DNA of 64,000 bases from Gadus chalcogrammus (taxonomy: Eukaryota > Chordata > Actinopteri > Gadiformes > Gadidae): contig NC_079426.1 in NCBI RefSeq assembly GCF_026213295.1, positions 25,331,079-25,395,078 on the forward strand. The letters are read 5' to 3'. Below the pieces are notes generated by a model that was not told where the DNA came from, ran no database searches, and was given only the letters and a program-made list of their open reading frames with translations. Of this stretch, positions 22,314 through 31,606 are shown piece by piece (the stretch's first letter is position 1; each line of letters starts with the position of its first letter). The translations under genes were made by a program, and so were the position numbers.

Positions 22314-22931
22314 GTGACAAAGTTATAACATTTTCGGCATGCATAAAAGTGAAAGGTACAACAATTAGGTGACATATATTTACAGCATGCATTGAAAGTA
22401 AAAAGTAAAAAATTAGGTGTCGTATATTAACAGCATGCATTGAAAGTAAATAGTAAAAAATACAATATCTAGTGAAAAAGTAAAAAATTCTAGATTATCT
22501 GTAGGCTCGCATAGATTTGGATGGATCAGGTGATCTTCATGGATTGGTGGGTCGGTGCATGTGGGTGGTTTTGGGCATTGTTGTAGTCGCAGCTCTTGTT
22601 TCATCTGTCGCCATCGGGACCTGTAATTCATGAACCCAACGCTCATCCCTCCTTGTCAAGGGCTCGGCTCACATAGAGAGGTTACTTTCACATCATGTGA
22701 GCCTCCTTCAGGCATTCAATCGTCGTCGTGTCAGCAACAGGAAACCTGTAAACAACTGTCAAAGAAAATCAACAGTCCCATTATCAATGCAGTGGTTCAG
22801 AAATAACAGGTTGCACTCGCAACCAAACAATACTACAATGTAACAACCCGCATTGGTTGTTTAATAATTTGTTATTCAAGTAAATACAGGATATTAATTA
22901 TCTTAGATACAGGCTCTACTACTGGTGTTGA
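22314..22931 (-). mobile_element. ERV-A post-env region (minus strand)
   Basis: This continues from 1480 across the ERV-B insertion. 22560-22931 is the inverted counterpart of ERV-B 14206-14530. 22330-22450 holds three copies of a GCATGC(A)TnnAAAGTAAA unit of about 55 bp. No coding sequence. Confidence 0.75.
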
Positions 22932-23383
22932 CTATTCTACATATTGCAGCTGGATAGGGTCAGGCCCCTCAGGTGATGTCTCGTTCACTTTCACCGGATC
23001 ATATCTGATTCCCACGTAAGCCTGAATGACACCTGGCGCTTCTGTAGCGCCCACTGCTGTGGTGATCAGCCGATGCAGTAGCCCTCGTGCGCAGGGAACA
23101 CAGCAGCAGCCGACTACAATTAACATGGCTACTGCCATTATTCCCGCGACGGGCACTGACTGGATCATGCCTTTCCACCTCCCAAACATATTCTCCATCC
23201 ATCCTGTGAAAGGGTCATTAATGCCGGAGTTCTCTGCCAATTCGAACCTGAGCGATTGTAATTGTGCCAGCGCCCTGGCCACCAACCCATCCAGAGCTGT
23301 GTTATTGGGGATAAAAGTACAACATGTTGTGCCTATCATCGCATACACCCCTCCTTGCTCTGTCAATAAATAAATAATATCTT
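22932..23383 (-). pseudogene. env: ERV-A env transmembrane fragment
   Basis: On the minus strand this matches the C-terminal half of ERV-B env: CCTFIPNN, the GWMEN region, the membrane anchor, the CARGLLHRLITTAVGATE segment and the tail ending at a stop (22932). The CX6CC motif is damaged because its first Cys is Tyr. Upstream parts are missing: the sequence jumps directly into a second copy of the env tail at 23384. Confidence 0.88.
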
Positions 23384-23482
23384 AGATACAGGCGCTACTA
23401 CTGGTGTTGACTATTCTACATATTGCAGCTGGATAGGGTCAGGCCCCTCAGGTGATGTCTCGTCCACTTTCACCAGATCACT
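23384..23482 (-). pseudogene. Second copy of the ERV env tail
   Basis: About 100 bp nearly identical to 22900-23000 (the last env codons, stop, and the first 40 bp after it), same strand. On the minus strand it lies before the transmembrane fragment. This order can arise by unequal recombination between two env copies. Confidence 0.8.
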
Positions 23483-24045
23483 GGGTTAATGTCGCAAAAA
23501 TATAATCCACTCGTGGTCGAAATAACGATGGCACCAAACAGTCCTACCGCAACTCTGATTCGAACAGCGTGTGTCCTCCGGAAGGCAGATGAATCTGGGA
23601 GATGTCAACCGATAGTAGTTCAGGACTATTGGGAAAGGCTCGCTATCTTCTCTCGTCGATCGTAACGTGGCTTCAGAACTCTCAGGTCACTCGATGATTT
23701 CTCAGTCCAAAAACAATATCAAAGTTAAAATAAAACACAGTCTGTCTCTATAGACGGAACGGTAACATAAAACACTTTCAAAAATGGAAAGTAAAGGTTA
23801 ACAACAAGGTTTTGGTTCTTAACTTTATGTCGCTCACTGGTTCTAGTTCAATAGCGTCTTGCTTCTCTGGAAAGTTTGCGTCGATTTGAGAATTAACGCA
23901 ATCACAACATTACAGCCATTCTGATTGGCTGAATCCACTGCACTTTGTTAAAGTGACAGGATATCTATTTTTACCTATTTTTACCGAGGTTACACGTAAC
24001 TTATCAGAGTTAAAAATATCATACTATCAAACGCTAACGACGTAT
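23483..24045. other. Unassigned region
   Basis: No ORF, RNA gene or repeat recognised. It may be leader or LTR sequence of another element, but no TG…CA pair or primer site can be shown. Confidence 0.3.
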
Positions 24046-24187
24046 CAAAGCATTACAGCAGTAGCAGTGGCACTTGAAAAGTGAACCCCCTATACTTCAG
24101 AGTCTAAATTGAGAACCTAGCATATAGGTTTCCTTCCCAGCATATGTAGCGCTAATCCATCCTTTATCCTTAATCAAAGAGATGTAA
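24046..24187 (-). repeat. Dispersed repeat, inverted to 53931-54077
   Basis: Shared words in inverted order include TTCCCAGCATATGTAGCGCTAATCC, AGCAGTAGCAGTGGCA and CAAAGAGAT. This is an old, diverged copy (roughly 75 to 80 percent) of an unknown family; the other copy lies inside ERV-C. Confidence 0.65.
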
Positions 24188-24224
24188 AAAGAAAAATGTA
24201 GCAGCATAATCATTGGCACACTTA

Positions 24225-24241
24225 AAAAAAAAATATATATA

Positions 24242-24287
<46 letters not shown>

Positions 24288-24310
24288 TTATTATTATTAA
24301 AAAAAATTAC
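24225..24310. repeat. AT microsatellite
   Basis: ATATAT and poly-T/poly-A runs with ATT triplets. Low complexity. Confidence 0.9.
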
Positions 24311-24539
24311 AGCACAATGCGGCAGCTTAATCATTACTACCGATTAACTTTGCACTTTATTCTGTTTTGGGCATTTCCTCCCAGTGCAAATATGTTTAAA
24401 TTATAGTTACAGAAAGCAGTGGTCTGAAATGTGATCAATTAATAGTTTTTAAACCTATGTTGTGAGTAATAGAGAAGATATTTCAAATATTGTTGCAAGT
24501 GGCCTGTATGCATCGCCTTCACATGGTTTTACAAAGCTG

Positions 24540-25732
24540 TTAACCCTTAGATGTACGAGTGACTGGACCCTACACTCTTCCATAAGTGGGTCAAAAATGA
24601 CCCATATTAGAATCAATGTGTTTTTATGCCATTTTTGTCATGAATAATCACTTGTACAATATTTAGTATTATATTTAGGACCACACAAGAATTATTTCAT
24701 GTTTGAAATATCTATATTTTTCACTTTTTAACATTTTTGAAAAATAAAATTACCCAGAACAGCAATAGAAAAATGTGAACATCCACTGTCTGTCCGTCCG
24801 TCCGTCCGTATGTCTGTCTGTAACTGTCCAGTCATTGACAGTTCCTCTCTCTTTTCCCTGTTTTGCCTTCTTGTCTCATCACTGTATGCAGTTCAGACAA
24901 ACTACCTGTTTCTGGCTGTGATCATTGCACACACGTACATTGCATTTCCCACACCTATTGTTTACTTTGCGATCTTTGTTACTTGGGCAGAACTGACACC
25001 TCTTTCTCTTTGGTTGGCCCTGTCTGCTTCTTTCCTGTGGCTGGGTTGTGGCTTTTGTCACCCCACACCTTTCCATTGCTTCAATAATCGGGGTTTTCAG
25101 TTGGGGCATCCTTCCAGTCGACTTCTCATGTGTGGTGTGACAAGCTCCTTTGACAGCTCTTTGAGGAAGAGCCGTCGTGCATTGGTGATGCCGCTCTTGA
25201 ATTCTGGGTGCTGAGCCGAGAAAAAGGTGTAGGCATTCAGGGTGGCAATGTCAATTATGTTGTACCACAGCACCATGGGCCACCTCTGTGTTTGGCGCTT
25301 GCAGGTGTAGGTGCCAACCATCTGGTCAGTGGTGTCTACACCTCTTTTCGTCTTGTTGTAAAATGTGATTATTTCTGTTTTTGTCTTTCTGCTATATAGA
25401 TTGCTATATAGATTATTGTAAAATAATCTTCCTGAGGGGTGACACTTCTGATATAGTCTAATTTAAAGGTTCCCATTGGATTCCATAGAAAATGCATGGG
25501 GGTCATTTTTGACCCACTTATGGAAGCTTGGGGTAGTAAACAAAAAACTACAATTTCTTAAAATGTATAGAGGGTAAGTTAAAAATGTTAATGGCATTAT
25601 ATCAAAAACATGTTTTTTGAGGAATACCTGGAACATGAAATGATAAGAATTTTTCATTATGAAGATATTTCAAGAAAACAACCTCACCGGGTCATTTTTG
25701 ACCCACTTATGCATCTAAGGGTAGGCTCTTAA
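24540..25732 (-). mobile_element. piggyBac-family remnant
   Basis: It is flanked by TTAA (24540-24543 and 25729-25732). Inside are CCCTTAGATG at the left and CATCTAAGGG at the right (7 bp inside the TTAA). A subterminal inverted repeat, ATAAGTGGGTCAAAAATGAC, lies within 24581-24603 and 25689-25711, with a third copy at 25499-25526. TTAA targets and CCC-ends fit piggyBac. Confidence 0.8.
24879..25390 (-). pseudogene. piggyBac transposase C-terminal fragment
   Basis: The minus strand reads TKRGVDTTDQM, then RWPMVLWYNIIDIATLNAY, both typical of the DDE_Tnp_1_7 (PGBD) C-terminal region. After a frameshift near 25100 comes a Cys-rich finger (RCQFC…RCGKCNVRVCNDH…VVCLNC). The catalytic N-terminal two thirds are absent. 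The finger is the domain that binds terminal repeats in piggyBac proteins. Non-functional. Confidence 0.85.
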
Positions 25733-26060
25733 AGATATTGGGATGGTTCCAACATTCTCATATATTCTCGTTTTTTACATTCCTCACAGTGCAAATATGT
25801 GAGTTTCTGAAAACGGTGTTTTAAGATGAGACATATGTAATTATAATTTGTAAGCCCATGTTGCAAAATAACAACCTAAAATGTTGATGCATGATTGTGG
25901 ACTATATGGAAATAGTACCATTCCTGGTCTTCTGGAAATGTTTTTGGTCGCTGTGTCATAATTCAGCTTAATATTTAATATATTGTTGCTTAAGGCACTC
26001 TCATTAACGAGAAAATGTCAAACTGGCACTGCATGTTGAAAAGGTTGCTGAACCCTGATC

Positions 26061-26968
26061 TATTGCATACCACATCAAACGTGCATATGACTTAGCAAAT
26101 TAAAGTAAAGTAAAACCGAGTTTTATCTTTACTTATTTATAGCTATACATGTCCCGGACACGTCAATTACTGTATCCAAAACAGTTGTTTTAGCTACGCA
26201 GGTCCCAGACCTAACTATACCATTACATAAACAGTATTTATTATTATAATTATCAAGTTTTTTGTTGGTCAACATCAAATCGTAACATTAATTCAACTTT
26301 GTAATCCTGATTTACTTGAGTTCTCCCTGTATGAGCCCAAGATTGCCAACTCTCCCGGAGCCTCCCCATGAGCTCCACCGTCACCACTCCAGAACCCGCA
26401 GGAACGATTAGTCAGTTGATGTGTGGCTCGGAGGCTCCCAAGGAGTGCGGCAATCCTACGTCTGACACCAAGTCTATGGGGGGAATTCTGAGCCAGGTCA
26501 ATCAAAACTGTCTAAACTAGGTAGAATAAAGAGTCATCCAAACTCACAACAATTATGCTCTTCTAGGTATTAAAGGTATGATGATATACAATAAACAAAA
26601 CAAAAACTGAACCTAAAGGAAAAATTCACAAGTTAGTTATTGTTTGAAACAAATGTTATCGCAAATCAATTACAATAAAAAACTGTTTCCAAATTATCTT
26701 ATAGTTTTATCTGAAGTATGCTTTCAATGTCCCCTCGTGTAGTAACCTCCATTATCTCGGTGGCCCTGACACACACGAGAGAACATTCACACATGGTATA
26801 TTTATCCTAATTTCCTCATCATCATCCAAGATGGTCGCAGCGTGAGGGTGTGCAACGCAGGCAGGTCTGCCCTCTTAAGATAGCTCAACAAACAATCCTA
26901 CTTACAATGTTCATACCTCTGTCGCATCGTAGTGTTTAAGTCCCGTTTTCTCACCTGCATATTGTTGT
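26061..26968. other. Unassigned region upstream of the L1-like ORF1
   Basis: I see no gene. Part of it should be the 5' UTR of the L1-like element whose ORF1 starts near 26996, but its boundary cannot be set. Confidence 0.3.
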
Positions 26969-26995
26969 TTGGCACAACATTGGATAACACAAACA

Positions 26996-27136
26996 ATGGC
27001 AGCTGATCAACAAAGCCAGATCTCCCTACAAACTTTATGGGATGGAATACAACAAATCAAAACTGAAATGCTCGCTCATCTAGATTCAAAGGTGGATCCC
27101 ATTCAAACAAAATTGTGCAGCATTCAGGTTTCTCTA
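26996..27136 (+). pseudogene. L1-like ORF1, 5' part
   Basis: From an ATG at 26996 the frame reads as the N-terminus of a LINE ORF1 protein (an RNA-binding chaperone), with a Gln/Leu-rich coiled-coil-like start. It is cut after codon CTA (27134-27136) by the CACTA element. The next codon, GGC, is at 47529. Confidence 0.8.
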
Positions 27137-27780
27137 CACTGTAAAAAAAACAACTGTAAATTTACAGTAAATTACTGGCTATAAATTGCATTACTTTCAC
27201 AGTACTTTTACAGTAATTTACTGTACATATTTTCACAGTAATTTACAGTAAATAGTTCACAGTAATTAGTTCTATTTTCACAGTAATTTACATTAAATAG
27301 TTCACAGTAATTAGTTCTATTTTCACAGTAATTTACATTAAATAGTTCACAGTAATTAGTTATAATTTCACAGTAATTTACATTTTATAGTTCACAGTAA
27401 TTTGTTCTATTTTCACAGTAATTTACATTAAATAGTTCACAGTAATTTGTTCTATCTTCACAGTAATTTACAGTAGATAAATCACAGCTAATTACAATAA
27501 AAGTACAACTGCATACTGTATCTTCAAAGTTGTCATACCCATTAAAAAGCTGTGATTTAGCAATATGTCGCTGTGTTATAACAGTAACTTGCGGTACATA
27601 CATTACACTAAATGGCTGTATTTTTACATTTTCACTGTGAAATTAATGCAATTAGGTAGCCAGTAATTTACTATAGCTTCACAGTTGTCTTTCCCATGGA
27701 ATTACTGTGATATAGGGATATCCTGCATGCAATATACTGTAACTTCATACACATGCATCCAAAGTAAAAGGAAAACAAAG
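27137..27780. repeat. Left subterminal repeat array of the CACTA element
   Basis: Five to six 45-bp units of TTTTCACAGTAATTTACATT plus AATAGTTCACAGTAATTAG span 27228-27480, flanked by looser CACAGTAATTTACTG copies to about 27740. Units contain both orientations of the CAGTAA/TTACTG word. Confidence 0.88.
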
Positions 27781-27878
27781 AAAACATGCAATTTGTTCAA
27801 TTCAACATTTAATTATACAATGAATCAACATTAATACATTTAACCAATAACAACCCGTTATTCACGGCACATTTCACC

Positions 27879-30800
27879 CTACATTGAAATCCATTCAAAG
27901 TCCAATATCTTCCTCAAGAGTGTGCTCACATGTGGGTTCATCAACCCACGCTTTTTCTTGGCTTTGGAGCCCCTCTCTGGATTGATGCTCAAGAAGCACC
28001 TGTAAATAAAACAAGAAAACAACTTTCAGTTTTACATAGATTTATATATTGCATACTTTTTTTCAAAGACAGATGCAGTATACCTTACACCAAAGACGTC
28101 ACAGGCACAGTGACATTATCAACAACTAGAGGCTGCTGTTCATCACAGAGATGAAAGACCATTTTTAAAGTAAATTCAAATTTTTTGGTTCAACTGTATT
28201 GAAGTAAGCGATTTATTTATGTTAATATATGTGTTAAATCGCTCTATATTCATACAGTGATCACTTATATAGTGTGCGCGTTTCATAACTCTGATCTCTC
28301 AGTCACCTGCTCTGCAATATAATCGGCAAATAAACTTTTCGGGGATCCCACAACTGATATCCAATCAGAAGACAGAACGCTACAAACCGGCACGTCTCAC
28401 TGACGGTGCACGCCTAGAGCAATAGATCTTTAAGTGACTACAATGGCGGAGCAGGTAAAAAAACCTTCCCAATGTCTGTTTTGATGGTTTTTATCATGTT
28501 TATCACACTTATGGATCTGAGATGGTTCTAGATAACTCGCTGCTTGAAGACCGCAGTGCATTAATGTGGTGACTTAGGGACGAGGGAGGGGACAGCTAAC
28601 TGCATTCAGTGTCAGGAAGTTAGCTAAACTGACCTTTCCGCTTACTTCACCTTTAACTAGAAAGCACTGTGGGAAACCCTGCAATGTTCATTTGAAAGTT
28701 AAAATACCTTTGGATAAACTCCAAAGTGGAGGAGCCCTCCTCAGGATACTGCAGGTTGAAGCAATAATAGCTTGCAAACATTGCAGCTATTCCGTTGCTG
28801 AAGGAGTGGTGTGGTCCCATCACAACCTTCTGTTCAATGCTGAGCATCCATGCGGTTGGCTTCATCATGTCACCTGAAAAGAACAATGAACACACATAAA
28901 GCGCTATTGTAAAGAAGTTGGGTGCTATGAGCAAGGAAAGAAGTTTCAGTAACCTTGAATGTTTTCACAAATTGTTACCCACTTACTGATGCTCGATGGT
29001 GTTGTGCCCCTGACGGAGTCTGCAAGGCAGCACTGCCTGGAAGGCCCTAACCTTAACCAGGCAGCGCTGCCTTGAAGACTCTGTTGGGTGCACAAAACAC
29101 CGTTAAGCATCATTGTTACTGATGTAATTAATTGTCTATTGCACAACTCAAACCATTATGCCCTTCTTTGCTCTCCCCATTTTTAAGTCTCCAAGATTTG
29201 GTTCACAGTTCCAGAGCAAATCTAAGTCAATACACTACCCTTGAATGCTGCATAAAAGCAATCTGTAATCTCTAAAACCATCGACTTTACACCAACTACC
29301 GGCACTACTGTTGAAAGATGCTGAATCGAAAAGATCGAGACAAGCAACACTATTGGAAAAACAGGTTAGATCACTGATCAGCATGTTCTGTCAAAATATT
29401 GTGTAGCGCCTTGTTTATTTAAAAAACACATGGTACATTTATTACAGCTAGAAATATCAATATAAAATCCAGATATCAACAGTACCTTGGACAATCAAGC
29501 AGGGGTTGCTCGGCAATGGCACTGTGCTCTCAACATCAGCGGCAGTTGCACACGGCTGTAAAGTAAAAAGTAAATGTTACATTCATACAGTATATTGTAG
29601 CAAAGATTCAACATGGTGCATAAGACGTTCCACTGGTCCCACTGATTCTGAAGTTTTTTATTTTTTAAACAACTTACATCAGCCTCAAGCATGATGGCAT
29701 TCTTCGGTTCTTTGAAATATGCCATCAGTAGCAGAAGGACACATGCAGCCTTGTCTGACGCCTCTGGCTCGTATTTAGCGAGGACGTCCCCGATCCCTGG
29801 ACGGTTGAGCTGCTGGCAAAAGCGAATGATGGTACTGCCCTTGCTGTTCATAGCCTCTTCATACTTGGTTTGTATTGAGACATCCGTCAGCAGACTGAAG
29901 TGGGAGAAAAGGCCTCTTTGCGAGAATAGGAATGGCCAATCCTCCTTTATCTCATGAATGGCTGGTGCAGGCACCCCGTTTATGAACTGGCGCTGGGTGA
30001 TGTAGGTCTTCTCCATCAGATGTTCAGCCGTTTCTGCCCCTCCCATCCCTCCCTCTGCGTAGATGTTCAGTAGTTGTTGTTTTGTTTCTTCCAAGGTTGC
30101 CTCCGTCTCTCCAGCAGGAAGTTCTTCCGGACACCACCGTACACAACCGTACTGGTCTACTGGGCCTCTGGCCATTGCGATTGCCCCCTCTGCCGCCACA
30201 TTGGAGGGCCTGTGCTGCCTGCGTCGCCGAGTTTGAAGAGTTTGCTTCCTATTTTTGTATTCCACTCTTGTTTTTATTTGTTGCAAAAGGGAGTAGCAGC
30301 CGTCTCCCAGCATATCTCCCTTTTGTCCGACATCGGCAAAGCTTTTTGGCCAGTCTCTCACAATCATCCGGGCGATCGTGTGGCATGTTGCTCTTGTTGG
30401 GTTTTGCTCATGCGCTAACATTTGGTCCACCACTGTCTTTATCATGTCTCTTCTGTCCCCTGGTGATGGTCTTTTTGCATCTGCCGTCGCTTTGCCAATA
30501 GCTGCTGGCATCTCTACCCATCGGACCCGGAAGTCAGTATACCATGGCCTGCCAGGCAAGGTGGGTGATGAAAAGGAAGAGTTTCTTTCGGAAGTTCTTT
30601 CGGAACTTGACAAGGGAGTACTTGTGAGGGGTGGAGATTCGACAGCAACAGGATCTTCTACTTCAACTGGTGGAAGACCTAGAAGTGAGAAAGGAAAATT
30701 ATTATAGATAGAGGTACAGCAAGAAGTAGATCCCGGTCGGATTCAAATCCAGGTCTGCTGTGAAGAGCACTGAGCCTCTAGGGGGACACTCTAACCACCT

Positions 30801-31086
30801 CTAGAACCCCTGAAGTCTTAAGCTATTTTAACGATTCAACTATAAAAATAATAAAAAACATGGCAGTGTCATAGTTGGATTTACCTTTATTCTTAATGCC
30901 GTTCAGCAGTCTGCGACACTGGATTTTACTGAGGTACTTCTCCAGATCCTTCGCTTCTACAAAGGCAAGGTCTGCTCTGCTCTCCACGCCAATCTCTTCC
31001 AACACTCCCAGCAGGGAAGTCAGGGTTTCAAGAGAGAGGCCCGGTAAAAATGAAGCAATTTCTTCCTTCACGTCTTCCCGATCCAT
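27879..31086 (-). CDS. SAM-domain gene carried by the CACTA element (7 exons)
   Basis: The spliced minus-strand gene has exons 31086-30885, 30678-29678, 29555-29486, 29349-29239, 29118-28987, 28873-28708 and 27999-27879. Every intron is GT-AG, the phases agree, and the sum is 1803 bp, 600 codons plus stop, with no internal stop. Exon 1 (ATG at 31086) encodes a SAM domain (about residues 1-67), a fold for protein or RNA binding. Exon 2 encodes a Ser-rich linker and a conserved region with RPSPGDRRDM and WPKSFADV. The last exon ends in STLLRKILDFEW. The layout resembles the many fish proteins named sterile alpha motif domain-containing protein 3-like. Its role in the element is unknown. Splice sites are predicted, not observed. 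Confidence 0.82.
30725..30812 (-). repeat. tRNA-like SINE head in intron 1 of the SAM gene
   Basis: On the minus strand a box A-like TGGTTAGAGTG is followed about 45 bp later by a box B-like GGATTTGAATCC. This is the promoter layout of a tRNA-derived SINE or a tRNA relic. It lies within the first intron (30679-30884). No tail or target duplication was identified. Confidence 0.45.
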
Positions 31087-31093
31087 TCTCTAA

Positions 31094-31606
31094 AATAACA
31101 AGCCAGAATCAAATCAATATTAAAGTAACCAAACTAAACTAATTAAACTAACCTACCAGGGGAGCAGAACTCAAAAACACAAGGCCATAAAAAAATACCA
31201 GCACCGTTGCAAACCTATGTTGGAGGTAACCAAGGACTGATTGTGAGAAAAGCGCTATATATATATATATATATAATTCTTTATTTCAGACCCAGGAGGA
31301 TCCATATCAACACAAACAATAAACAAATACACAAACAATAAACAAATAACAAATAAATCAAATACATTATTATTATTGCACTCTCCTTACCCAACAGCAG
31401 ATCAAATGACTGTGTGAATCCCCCAAACTAATTTACTAAATTTACTTAATGTTTAATATTTATTTACAAATGATTAACAATAAACAAGGGAAGATAACAA
31501 TTGTAAGTAAGCATTATCAGTAGCTCCTGCAGACACGACTCAATCCTCAATAACTTTCAAAATTTTCGATTTCGGCCAAGAAATTTCATTTCTATGCTTC
31601 CCTGGT
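31094..31606. other. Intergenic spacer between the SAM gene and transposase
   Basis: AT-rich, with an AT microsatellite at 31256-31275. Both neighbours are on the minus strand, so the SAM gene promoter should lie here. No clear TATA box was chosen. Confidence 0.4.

Larger units (their letters stand above)
24340..26060 (+). mobile_element. hAT-like (Charlie-type) 3' end, split by piggyBac
   Basis: The parts 24340-24539 and 25733-26060 flank the piggyBac remnant. 25733-26060 matches 41450-41690 (TTTTTGGTCGCTG, CAGCTTAATATTTAATATATTG, AATGTCAAACTGGCACTG, AGGTTGCTGA). That copy ends GGTTGCTGACCCCTG, the complement of the common CAGGGGTCAGCAACC terminus of hAT elements. In the other copy the sequence TTTAAAGATATTG is uninterrupted, as expected of an empty TTAA site. 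No transposase frame remains. Confidence 0.6.

Noticed and set aside
27879..31086. SAM gene as an ordinary host gene
   Set aside because: It lies between the ends of one inserted element that interrupts a LINE, next to a transposase; a host gene would not be bounded this way. Not fully excluded if the element captured it recently.
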